A stretch of 64,000 nucleotides of DNA from Burkholderia sp. WSM2232 (GTDB lineage: Bacteria; Pseudomonadota; Gammaproteobacteria; Burkholderiales; Burkholderiaceae), in the NCBI RefSeq assembly GCF_000472545.1, contig NZ_AWZV01000015.1, forward strand, positions 73,299 through 137,298, given 5' to 3'. The translations under genes were made by a program, and so were the position numbers. Each line of letters opens with the position of its first letter. Position 1 is the stretch's first letter. Positions 18,443 through 27,925 of this stretch are shown piece by piece. The notes beneath the pieces were generated by a model. That model saw only the letters and a program-made list of their open reading frames with translations, searched no databases and was not told the DNA's origin.

Positions 18443-21400
18443 ATGTTGAAGACTCTTGCATGGGCCATGCTGTGGCTGATCCTGCTACTGGTTCTCGCGC
18501 TGCTGTGCTGGGCCGGCGTGTTATCCGTCGGATGGCCCGTATGGGCGGCACCGGCGATGTTCATCGGCGTGCTGGCCGGAGCGTGGCTGCTGCGCGCCGT
18601 CTCGCGCGCATGGCGGGCGTGGCGCGTGCGCCGCAAACTGGTGGCGGCTGCCGGAGCGCCAACGGAGTACGATCCAAACCCCGCCGTCGATAGCGCGTGG
18701 CGCTCCGGTCTGCGCGTCCTCAAGCGCTCGCGGCTCGCGCGATTCGGCGGTGCCATCTATGCGCTTCCCTGGTTTCTCGTCGTCGGAAAAGCGGCGAGCG
18801 GCAAGAGCGCGCTGCTCACTCGCACGCGACTGTCGTCGGCGGTGCGTCTCGTCAATCAGAGCGAACCTGTCGAACCGACGGCCGTTATCGACTGGTGGTA
18901 TTTCGACCGCAGTGTTGTCATCGAGCCGGCCGGCCATGTCTTCGATTCCCACGATCCACGGCATGCACGCGGTGCGTGGCAACGGCTGTTGCGCTGGTTC
19001 TGGCGCGCCCGGCGCCGTGAGCCGCTCAACGGCATTGTGCTCGCCGTATCGGCACGCGATCTGCTTACGGCCGACGCCCAGCGGCTCGCGGAAGACGGTC
19101 AGGAAGCGCGGGCGCGTATCGATGCGCTGACGCGTGTCTTCAACGCTCGCATTCCCACCTATATCGTACTCACGCACTGCGATGCGATAGAAGGGTTCGT
19201 TGCTTGGGGCCGCTCGTTGCCGGAGCCACTGCTCGCCATGCCGCTGGGCGTCTCGGTACGCAGCGAAAGTGCTTGCCACTTCGTCGGCGAGGTCATTGGC
19301 GGCCTGCGCGAACGGCTCGCGCAGATCCGTCTCAAGCAGGGCAAATTCGATCTTCCGGATTCCGAAGCACTATTCTTTCCCGAGCATGTCTCAGAGCTCG
19401 AGGACGCGTTGCTGGCGTATCTGTCGCCCGCGTTCGAAGCCAATCCCTACGGTGAAACACCTTTGCTGCGCGGTCTGTACCTGACCGCTGAGGTGACGCA
19501 GGACTCGCACGCGCATGAGCTCGACGACAACCGCGCTGGGCACGGGGCGGCGCGCGAAGCCCCCTTGGATCCACATGCTTGCGCGGTGCCTCGCGGGTGG
19601 TTCAGCAGCGAGTTGTTCGACAAGCTGCTGCCGTCGCAGCGCGACGCGTATGAGCCGCTGACAAGGTTCCGCCTGTGGCGCCGCTTCCTGCGCCACGCGG
19701 CGGTGATCGCATGGCTTTCGGCGTGTATCGGCTTCGCGTGCGTGATGACCTGGAACTACGCCGACACGCGCGCCGTGCTGTCCGAAATCAGTACGCGTTC
19801 ACCGCGCTCGCTGGACTACTCCGGTGATCTGCTCGCGCGCTTCGCGACGCTTGCGGAGTACGACGCGGTGAACCGGCTTCTCGATGATCACCAGGCGCGC
19901 TTCCTCAACAGATGGATGCCTTTCTCGCCTCAACTGAACCGGGTCTCCGATGCATACCGCAGTGGGTTCTGCGCCGCTTTCGAAAAATATGCCCTGCGCG
20001 AGGGTATCGACTCGCAATTGTCGGCGCACGTGCCAGTGGTCGCGAAAGGCGGCCCGGATAGCGTACTCGCCGCGTATGCACAGCACTACGCAAGACGTAT
20101 CAATTTGATCGATGCCGCGCTGGCCGGTCAGCCACTGGACCGGCTCCCTCTGCCGGGCGGTGAGTTGCCGGCGATCGAGTCGGATCTGCATCCCGGAACC
20201 CCATTCGATGCGCAAATCGCTGCATACTTCGAGCAGATCTACCCGGACTATCTGCGCTGGCAGGCCAATCGCAATGCGCTGGCGCTGCAACGGCTGGATC
20301 TGCGCAACGCCTTCAACCGTCTCGCGCTGCTCGGGCGCTCGCCCGACTGGCTGCTCGCGTGGGCCGACCTGCAGGGCGACCTGGCGCCGGTGACGCTCGC
20401 GTCGTTCTGGAACATATCGGACCGGGCAGAATTGCCCCGGGTGCCGAGCGCCTATACGGCCGCAGGCCATCAGGCGATCAATGGCTTTCTGGGCGAACTG
20501 GCGAAGGCGGGCGGGAACGACCCGCTGTGGGTCGAGCAGCGCCGTGTGTTCGAGACGCGCTTCGACCAGGCCCTGAACGACACCTGGCTACGCTTCGCCG
20601 TGGACTTCAACAACTCCCGCAACTACTTGCAGGACGAGTCGCAGTGGCGCGGCGCGCTCGCTTCGATGCTGACGGCAAAAGGCCCGTATATCCGCTTGCT
20701 GGCGACCATCAGCACCACCTTCCGCGAGGTGCGTGCGCTGGATCGGGACGGCACGCACGCGCCCATGCCCGAGTGGGTCAAACTCGCGATGCGCCTGAAC
20801 GGAGCGCTGGACTGGTCGATCGATACGGCCGGCGCCGGTAGCGCGGGCAAGGGCGCGCTCGGCTATCTGCGGCTGACGAATCTCGTCGGCAAGACGGCTG
20901 TCGATACGGCCACGGGCGTAACGACGCGCTTTGGCCAGGTCCGCGGCGACGTTTCGCTCGCGCGCGAGCTCGCAGACTACCAGCGCGACATTGCGGCGGC
21001 CATCGAAGAGATCCAGAAAGGCAATGGCCACGCGCTCAAAGTGGCGGGCGATACCTATTCGTTTGCGAACAATGCCAATATCAAGGAAACGCCGCTAATC
21101 TCGGCGGCGCGCCGGCTGGACTCACTGGAGTTGCGCGACAAGGCCACGGCGGCTGACGTCACCGCGTGGAACCTGGTTCGCGGGCCACTCGATTTCGTGC
21201 TCGACTACGCGGGGCGCGCGGCGGCCTGCGTGCTCCAGCACGATTGGCAAACACAGGTTCTTGCCCCCGTGCAGGGCGTGAGCGATCCAGAACAGATCGC
21301 CCAGATCCTCTACTCGGACAGCGGTGCTTTGCCGACGTTCATGTCAGGACCCGTGCAGGCCTTCGTCGATCGTGACGCGTCGGGTTACCGTCCGCGCGAG

Positions 21401-22567
21401 GTGATGGGGCAGACCTTGCCGCTTAACGGGTTGTTCTATTCGTTTGCAAGCGAGGCACAGCAAGCGCGCCTCGACGCCGCGCAGTCGCGCAAGGACGTAC
21501 TCGAGCAGCAGAAGACGGACGACGCCCTGAAGCAGAGGCGGCAAACGGAGCTGCAATCGCTCAATCAGGAGATTGGCAGCATGAGCGCGCGAATCGACCA
21601 GTTGAGCAAGACGGCGGGCGTCGTGAAGATCACGGCGTTGCCGATCGTCGTGAATCCGGGTGCGACTTCCTTGCCAGAGCAGACCACGCTTGCCTTGCAG
21701 TGCACCAGCGCCATCACCACGCTGGACAACTACAACTTCCCGGTAAGCGCCGCGTACAACTGGTCGCTCGCGACCTGCGGTGACGTCACCCTGACTTTCG
21801 AGTTTCCGGGTGTGACGCTCGTCAAGCGCTGGAAAGGCCCTCGCGCGTTCATCGACTTCCTTCGTGCGTCCGCTGACGGGCGTTACAAGCTCGATCTGGC
21901 GAGCTACCCCGAAGCACAGAAAGCCCTCGCGGCGTCAAAGGTGACGTGGGTGGCAGCCGTTTATAAGCAGGAAGGGCAGGAGTCGCTGCTCGCGGCTTTC
22001 GCCGAAATCGACCGGCTTAACGGGCAATTGCAGATGCTGACTAGCCGGCGCGACAGGTTGCGCGCAGAAGGGGGCGCAACCGACGCCAACCTCGCGAGCG
22101 ACGACGAAATCCTGCAGGAACGATCGGCATCGGAGCCACCCACCGTGATCGCGGCCTGCTGGCAGCCACCGCGCAACCTTGCATCGGTGCGCTCCGCGTT
22201 GCCTGCGAGCACCGTGCGAAGCTCGCAAGAGTCGGTCGACGTGAGTATCGCGCCCGCCAGTGGCGGACGTGCCGTTGCTTCGCAGCGTTCCAGCGCCGAT
22301 ACGGCCGGCGCAGGGTTGGGGATGGAAGCACCGGATTATGTGATTCAGGTGGGTCTGTTCGCAAACCCCAGCCGCGCCCAGGCGCAACTCAAGGCCATGG
22401 GGCTAAACAGTGAGACAACGGCGATGCCCAGACCCAATGGGGACGCGCTGCTGTACTGGGTCCGCGTGCCCGGCTTCCGTAGTCGGGAAGAGGCCCAGGC
22501 CGCAGCCGGCCGCATCGAGGAAGCGCTCGATCTGAAGCCGCGCGTGCTGGCGAGCGGCGGCAAATGA
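18443..22567 (+). CDS. tssM: TssM (IcmF family) inner-membrane protein with C-terminal SPOR-like domain
   Basis: Core of the T6SS membrane complex, spanning the inner membrane and contacting TssJ in the periplasm. The product is 1374 residues. Two transmembrane segments lie within residues 5-53 and a third at about 418-438. The cytoplasmic domain between them has a P-loop GKAASGKS at 115-122, so nucleotide binding is likely kept. The long periplasmic part is typical of the family until about residue 1200, then a Ser/Ala-rich linker. Residues 1297-1374 look like a SPOR domain: YVIQVGLFANPSRAQAQLKA, then a YWVRVPGF strand and a closing helix. SPOR domains bind denuded peptidoglycan glycans. This fusion is unusual for TssM and is discussed as a finding. 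Confidence 0.94.
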   Translation: MLKTLAWAMLWLILLLVLALLCWAGVLSVGWPVWAAPAMFIGVLAGAWLLRAVSRAWRAWRVRRKLVAAAGAPTEYDPNPAVDSAWRSGLRVLKRSRLARFGGAIYALPWFLVVGKAASGKSALLTRTRLSSAVRLVNQSEPVEPTAVIDWWYFDRSVVIEPAGHVFDSHDPRHARGAWQRLLRWFWRARRREPLNGIVLAVSARDLLTADAQRLAEDGQEARARIDALTRVFNARIPTYIVLTHCDAIEGFVAWGRSLPEPLLAMPLGVSVRSESACHFVGEVIGGLRERLAQIRLKQGKFDLPDSEALFFPEHVSELEDALLAYLSPAFEANPYGETPLLRGLYLTAEVTQDSHAHELDDNRAGHGAAREAPLDPHACAVPRGWFSSELFDKLLPSQRDAYEPLTRFRLWRRFLRHAAVIAWLSACIGFACVMTWNYADTRAVLSEISTRSPRSLDYSGDLLARFATLAEYDAVNRLLDDHQARFLNRWMPFSPQLNRVSDAYRSGFCAAFEKYALREGIDSQLSAHVPVVAKGGPDSVLAAYAQHYARRINLIDAALAGQPLDRLPLPGGELPAIESDLHPGTPFDAQIAAYFEQIYPDYLRWQANRNALALQRLDLRNAFNRLALLGRSPDWLLAWADLQGDLAPVTLASFWNISDRAELPRVPSAYTAAGHQAINGFLGELAKAGGNDPLWVEQRRVFETRFDQALNDTWLRFAVDFNNSRNYLQDESQWRGALASMLTAKGPYIRLLATISTTFREVRALDRDGTHAPMPEWVKLAMRLNGALDWSIDTAGAGSAGKGALGYLRLTNLVGKTAVDTATGVTTRFGQVRGDVSLARELADYQRDIAAAIEEIQKGNGHALKVAGDTYSFANNANIKETPLISAARRLDSLELRDKATAADVTAWNLVRGPLDFVLDYAGRAAACVLQHDWQTQVLAPVQGVSDPEQIAQILYSDSGALPTFMSGPVQAFVDRDASGYRPREVMGQTLPLNGLFYSFASEAQQARLDAAQSRKDVLEQQKTDDALKQRRQTELQSLNQEIGSMSARIDQLSKTAGVVKITALPIVVNPGATSLPEQTTLALQCTSAITTLDNYNFPVSAAYNWSLATCGDVTLTFEFPGVTLVKRWKGPRAFIDFLRASADGRYKLDLASYPEAQKALAASKVTWVAAVYKQEGQESLLAAFAEIDRLNGQLQMLTSRRDRLRAEGGATDANLASDDEILQERSASEPPTVIAACWQPPRNLASVRSALPASTVRSSQESVDVSIAPASGGRAVASQRSSADTAGAGLGMEAPDYVIQVGLFANPSRAQAQLKAMGLNSETTAMPRPNGDALLYWVRVPGFRSREEAQAAAGRIEEALDLKPRVLASGGK

Positions 22568-22619
22568 CGAGGCCATTGCGCGGCCGGCGGAGCTTGATGC
22601 TGCACGCCGGTGCTCATGT

Positions 22620-22644
22620 GCCCTTCCGGTCAAACGGGAAGGGC
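22620..22644 (+). terminator. Hairpin downstream of tssM
   Basis: GCCCTTCC pairs with GGAAGGGC around a 9-base loop, 53 bases after the tssM stop. No clear T run follows. It may end or protect the T6SS transcript. Confidence 0.45.
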
Positions 22645-22672
22645 GCCTCTAACAGTAGTTGCGTGATTAGCG

Positions 22673-22692
22673 ACCCCGCGCTGCCGCGGGGT
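22673..22692 (+). terminator. Second GC-rich hairpin between tssM and the AraC gene
   Basis: ACCCCGCG pairs with CGCGGGGT around a 4-base CTGC loop. It lacks a T run but lies in the same 187-base gap as another hairpin, so the two together probably insulate tssM from the next gene. Confidence 0.4.
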
Positions 22693-22753
22693 GTCCAACC
22701 GAGGCCACCCGGGCTGCCGTTTTATTTGTGCTCGACCTTTCATCGACTTGTCC

Positions 22754-23668
22754 ATGGATTCTCTTAGCCGTGTAATTCGCCTCGCGCGCCTTCAGGGCAG
22801 CCTCGACCTGCGTTGCGAGCTGGCCGGAACGTTCAATCACGATCACGCCGCGTTGCCAGACGGCGAAGCACAGTTTCATCTGGTGCTGTCCGGCAGTTGC
22901 ATCATCGAGCCCGAGTCCATGCCCGCCATGCAATTGGTGGAGGGCGACATCGCGATTTTTCCAAAAGGTCTGGGTCACCGCCTGAAAGATAGTGGCTCGG
23001 CCATCGAGGGCGGACCGATGCGTCACGAGCAGGACGGAATGATTCCGGTCAAGCGTAATGCAGGCGGTACGCCCGAGCTCGATCTGCTATGCGGTCGGTT
23101 TCAATACAACCCGGCGTCGGCGGGTCTGTTGATGTCGGCGTTGCCGAAGATGCTGCATGTATCGCTGAAACAGGTCGCGGACGCCGATGAACTGCGCGCG
23201 ATGATCGGCCTTATCCGCATGGAGGCGCGTCACAACGAGCAGGGCGCGCTGCAAGTCGTCACGGCGCTCAGTAATGCGCTTTTCGCGATCACGATGCGCG
23301 CGTATATGCGACAGGGCAATCAGGATGCGGGGGTACTCGCCCTGCTGGCGGACAGCCGCCTCGGCACGTCGACACGCGCGATGCTCGAAGATCCGGCGCG
23401 CCCGTGGACCGTCGATTCGCTGGCCGAAATTTCGGCGATGTCGCGCGCCACTTATGCGCGGGCATTTGGCAAGAAAGCCGGCATGACGCCCTGGGAGTTT
23501 CTCACTCGTCTGCGCGTGCATATGGCGACCGACATGTTGATTCACACGCGCCGCAGCACTGCGGATATCGCATCGGACGTGGGTTACCAGTCGGAGGTCG
23601 CGTTCGCCAGAGTGTTTCGTCAATACGCAGGCGTGACGCCTGCGCAGCTGCGACGTCAAGGTGAATAA
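22754..23668 (+). CDS. AraC-family transcriptional regulator with N-terminal cupin
   Basis: The product is 304 residues from the ATG giving MDSLSRVIRLAR; upstream in-frame codons fall in the hairpin region and are unlikely to be coding. Residues about 8-190 form a cupin-type ligand-binding domain with ELAGTFNHDHAALPDGEAQF and a VEGDIAIFPKGLGHRLKD turn. The C-terminal 100 residues carry two helix-turn-helix units: SLAEISAMSRATYARAFGKK and IASDVGYQSEVAFARVF. Such regulators often control nearby oxidoreductase genes, but none lies beside it. It follows the T6SS locus without evidence that it controls it. Confidence 0.85.
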   Translation: MDSLSRVIRLARLQGSLDLRCELAGTFNHDHAALPDGEAQFHLVLSGSCIIEPESMPAMQLVEGDIAIFPKGLGHRLKDSGSAIEGGPMRHEQDGMIPVKRNAGGTPELDLLCGRFQYNPASAGLLMSALPKMLHVSLKQVADADELRAMIGLIRMEARHNEQGALQVVTALSNALFAITMRAYMRQGNQDAGVLALLADSRLGTSTRAMLEDPARPWTVDSLAEISAMSRATYARAFGKKAGMTPWEFLTRLRVHMATDMLIHTRRSTADIASDVGYQSEVAFARVFRQYAGVTPAQLRRQGE

Positions 23669-23748
23669 GGCGCGGCGCCGCTGCTATCGAGTGCGCGTTG
23701 GCCTGAACCACGCATCCGGTTTCTGACGAAGCCATGTCCTTGTCGTTT

Positions 23749-23768
23749 CCCGCCTGCCGGCAGGCGGG
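23749..23768. repeat. 20-base perfect palindrome
   Basis: CCCGCCTGCC is followed at once by its reverse complement GGCAGGCGGG. It lies in the gap between the AraC gene and the CsgG-like gene. It could be a REP-like element or a protein binding site; only one copy was noticed in the window. Confidence 0.5.
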
Positions 23769-23832
23769 CACAACCCATCTTTCGACCATGAACCCAGATC
23801 GAATCGCTTCCATCACCAACACGTCCGGCACT

Positions 23833-24852
23833 ATGCGCGCGCTCGCGCGAGGCGCCCGACAGCCCGGCGCGTTGCTGATCGCCGCGCTGCTGCTGTCCGC
23901 CTGTGCGGCGCCCGTCACCGTCGTGCCAATGCAGTTTGCCGCGAAGACGGATGCAGCGCATTACCGCCGCGTCGCCGTGCTGCCGTTCGATGGCGACGGG
24001 GGGCCGGAGGCGACCAAGCAGTTCGAAAGCATGCTGGCATCGGTACGTTATGAGCAGCGCCCGTATTTTACGGTGGTCGACCGGCTGACGTTGCAGAACG
24101 TGCTGAGCGAAATGAATCTGCGTCAGAGCGCGTATAGCAATCCCCGCTCCGCCGTGAAACTGGGGCGGCTGGTAGGCGCCGACGCATTGTATAGCGGCTC
24201 CGCATTCGTGCTGCCCATTGCCTACTCGCACTCAACGGAAAACCGTGTGCATTGTCCGGACAAGGGCAAGTGCGTCACCGTGCCGGTGCCATGTACCACC
24301 AAGACGGCCGGCTTCAAGCTGATACCGCGGCTTGTCGAGGTCAGCCAGGGGAAGGTGGTATATAGCGAAACGAAGACGGGCTCCGCTTCCTCATACTGGT
24401 GTGCGGATAGCGGCAGCGAAGTGTCAGCGGCGTTGCTCCTGAATCAGGCGGCAAACGACGCATTCCAGCAAGTGCGCGAGGACATCGCTCCGTACGAGAA
24501 AAACGTCTATGTGAACTACAAAAAGGACACGGACGGTATCGATCCAAAGTCGGTCGAGACGTTCGAAGGGGCCCTCGATTTCGCGAAATCGGGCCGCTTC
24601 GACCGGGCCTGCTCAATCTGGGCTCAACTCGTGCCGGCGAATCCGTCGAGCGTTGCGCTGCCCTATAACCTCGCCGTGTGCGACGAAGTCAATGGACGGC
24701 TCGACTCCGCGCTGGCACGCTATGAGCGCGTTGACAATGCGCTGACGAAGCCCGATGCAGATGTCAACGCCGCGCTCGTGCGCGTGCGTGACGCGATTGC
24801 TCAGCGTGCGAGGCTGGCGACGGAAGCAAAGGGTGCGGCTCACGGCAGCTAG
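23833..24852 (+). CDS. CsgG-like outer-membrane lipoprotein with C-terminal TPR-like region
   Basis: From the ATG at this start the product is 339 residues with a lipoprotein signal peptide (LLIAALLLSAC, Cys at residue 24). An in-frame ATG at 23788 would add 15 residues; neither has a convincing ribosome site. The mature part resembles the CsgG/GNA1162-type fold: RRVAVLPFDGDGG, then FTVVDRLTLQNVLSEMNL and a VGADALYSGS strand. The last 100 residues look like TPR helices (ALDFAKSGRFDRACSIWAQL). CsgG proteins export curli, but no curli genes are near, so this is more likely an envelope-stress or assembly lipoprotein. The exact role is unknown. Confidence 0.7.
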   Translation: MRALARGARQPGALLIAALLLSACAAPVTVVPMQFAAKTDAAHYRRVAVLPFDGDGGPEATKQFESMLASVRYEQRPYFTVVDRLTLQNVLSEMNLRQSAYSNPRSAVKLGRLVGADALYSGSAFVLPIAYSHSTENRVHCPDKGKCVTVPVPCTTKTAGFKLIPRLVEVSQGKVVYSETKTGSASSYWCADSGSEVSAALLLNQAANDAFQQVREDIAPYEKNVYVNYKKDTDGIDPKSVETFEGALDFAKSGRFDRACSIWAQLVPANPSSVALPYNLAVCDEVNGRLDSALARYERVDNALTKPDADVNAALVRVRDAIAQRARLATEAKGAAHGS

Positions 24853-24870
24853 ACCGCGCTCCAGCGCGCG

Positions 24871-24894
24871 CGCTCGCCGCAAGAGCGGCGAGCG
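24871..24894. terminator. Bidirectional terminator between convergent genes
   Basis: CGCTCGCCGC pairs perfectly with GCGGCGAGCG around a 4-base AAGA loop. It sits between the CsgG-like gene (+) and the response-regulator gene (-), 10 bases before the latter's stop. Confidence 0.7.
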
Positions 24895-24903
24895 TTCGTC
24901 GGT

Positions 24904-25653
24904 TCAAAGTGACGCGATGCCGAGACGGTGTGCCCACTGCACAAGCTCAACGATATTGTGCGCTTCGAGTTTCTGCATCATATTCAGCCGGTGTGTCTCG
25001 ACTGTCTTCTGACTAATCGTCAGCCGCTCTGCAATGTCGCGGTTGCGGCCTCCTTCTGCAATCAGTTTAAGGACCTGGCGCTCGCGCGCCGTAAGCGTAG
25101 CCTTCACGACACCAGTGCCCGTTGTCGGCGGCTGTTTGCGCATGGCATCGAGCTGCCCGGCATTGAGCCCCGCGTCGACATACGAGCGGCCGGCTCGCAG
25201 TGCGTTGACGGCGTCGAGCAGCTTGTCGGAACCGCTGCGCTTGAGCACGTAGCCATGCGCACCGGCATTGAGCGCTTCTGCGGCGCGGCTCTCGGCCGTA
25301 TTGGCGGACAGCACGAGCACGCGCGTCTCGGACCAGCGGCGGCGGATTGTGCGGATGACGTCGATGCCGTCGAGCGATGGCAGTTGCAGTTCCGTCACGA
25401 GGATATCGGGTCGGTATTTCCGGCACGCGCTGAGTGTGTCGTGGCCGTCGCCCGCATGGGCCACCACTTCGACATGCGGCGCATCGGCAAGCAACTGGCT
25501 CAGAACGTCGCGCACCATTTCATGTTCGTCGGCCATCACAATGCGCGTCGTACGAACGGCTGTGCGCGTGAACGAGGCGGTGCCTTTAAGCATGGCCTGC
25601 GAGTTCCAGTGCGAGCGCGGTGCGCTAGAGGTGGCAAGGTTGGACAGTGACAT
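24904..25653 (-). CDS. NarL/LuxR-type response regulator with Glu at the phosphoacceptor site
   Basis: The product is 249 residues; the start was set at the ATG with CGGGAG seven bases upstream, although the frame stays open 190 codons further. After about 35 unconserved residues comes a receiver domain with acidic pair D42-E43, Ser116 and Lys138 in place. The phosphoacceptor position reads VTELQLP, so residue 88 is Glu, not Asp; spacing to Ser116 (28) and Lys138 (50) equals that in NarL and confirms the alignment. The C-terminus is a LuxR-type helix-turn-helix (LTARERQVLKLIAEG, TISQKTVETHRLNMMQKL). No partner kinase is adjacent. A pseudo-receiver or a constitutively active regulator is likely. 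Confidence 0.9.
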   Translation of the reverse strand: MSLSNLATSSAPRSHWNSQAMLKGTASFTRTAVRTTRIVMADEHEMVRDVLSQLLADAPHVEVVAHAGDGHDTLSACRKYRPDILVTELQLPSLDGIDVIRTIRRRWSETRVLVLSANTAESRAAEALNAGAHGYVLKRSGSDKLLDAVNALRAGRSYVDAGLNAGQLDAMRKQPPTTGTGVVKATLTARERQVLKLIAEGGRNRDIAERLTISQKTVETHRLNMMQKLEAHNIVELVQWAHRLGIASL

Positions 25654-26116
25654 GATGGCTCCCGAGTAGTGCGGCCGCGTGGCAATTGCTGTTCTAGTGC
25701 CCGCGTTGGTTCCTGCGGCCTGTTTGCGGCAGTGTTGGACTGCCGTCGTTGCCGACAACTGTTGTTGCGCGGTGAAGCCAGTATCGCGTGAGCGTGCAAG
25801 CCGATGAACTCTGGTTCCGCTCGATTTTTTCACCAATCCACTCACAGGCCGGTAGAAAGCCGCGCGGCAGCGGCGTTCTGGAGGAAACCCTCGAACCCTT
25901 GCGAGATCAACGATGCCCGTTGCGCGCGCGACGCAGTGGACATCGGGCACACCTCTGGACAAGTGCGCGCGCCATAAGCCGAAAACGGCTACCGATTCTG
26001 AAAGTCGTTGGGCGTCTCTTCGCCTATCGTCTTGGCCAACAACGAGCCTCGCACGAAAGCTACCGGAGCCCAGCATTGTTTTCGCGCAAGTGCGGCGCTG
26101 CAAAAGGGGGATGCAG
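25654..26116. other. Gene-free 463-base gap
   Basis: Divergent promoter region between the response-regulator gene (-) and the DUF3331 gene (+). Short open frames cross it but none has a ribosome site or recognisable product. No strong hairpin or repeat was seen. Confidence 0.5.
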
Positions 26117-26557
26117 ATGAGAGACGATAGCGCGTGGTCCCGCATGGTCGTCCTGCTGGACCGCTCGAACGTGCGAGACCTGCTGGTGAAGGCTGAGCAA
26201 CGCGCGACAGAGCGCGTCGGCAAGACTGATTGGCGCGATCGGCCTCATCTTGTCGTGAGGCTGCTTGACCGCACGAGTTCACAGATTATCGCCGTGTCCT
26301 GGCGCGATCCGCTTTCCTGTCATTACGGCCATCAGGCGTGGCGCGCGTCGGTGGCGGCGCAGCCCGGTAACTGTGTGATCAGCGGCAGGCCGATCCATTG
26401 CGGAGACGCGGTATATCGGCCGGAGAAATGCGAGCCGCCGCCCGTCAATCTGGGTGCAATGATCAGCGCTTTCTATGTCAATAGTGTCTTGCGATGTGCC
26501 GGCGCCGCTCAGAGTGCGGCAGAAGCGGGCCCGTTCGAGGGCACGTTTCGCCGTTGA
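26117..26557 (+). CDS. DUF3331 protein
   Basis: The product is 146 residues. The start was chosen at the ATG giving MRDDSAWSRM, which has GGGGG about 7 bases before it; another ATG two codons upstream is possible. The chain matches the Burkholderia DUF3331 pattern: a VRLLDRTSSQIIAVSW strand pair, DPLSCHYGHQAW, CVISGRPIHCGDAVYRP near residue 95-112. Conserved Cys and His residues (CHYGHQ, C..SG..I.CGD) suggest a small metal site, which is inference. DUF3331 genes are numerous in this group and have no known function. No operon partner is evident. Confidence 0.75.
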   Translation: MRDDSAWSRMVVLLDRSNVRDLLVKAEQRATERVGKTDWRDRPHLVVRLLDRTSSQIIAVSWRDPLSCHYGHQAWRASVAAQPGNCVISGRPIHCGDAVYRPEKCEPPPVNLGAMISAFYVNSVLRCAGAAQSAAEAGPFEGTFRR

Positions 26558-26763
26558 GCCGCTGACCCCGTGACACACGCGGAAGGCAGCGCTGAGCGCG
26601 GATATGCCGCAAGGGGCGGGAGCGGCTAGCAGCCGCGCGCAAACACTGAAACATCCAGACAGCCAGGTTGCAGTCGCTTGGTGCACTGTCCGCAAATTAC
26701 GGCCGAGACCTGATGCGGCTCAGTATCCGTGTAGACACAATGCAGCATCCAGACAGCATTTAG

Positions 26764-27924
<1,161 letters not shown>

Positions 27925-27925
27925 A

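Noticed and set aside
25654..26223. 190-codon upstream extension of the response-regulator frame
   Set aside because: It resembles no receiver protein, and the ATG at 25653 has its own good ribosome site.
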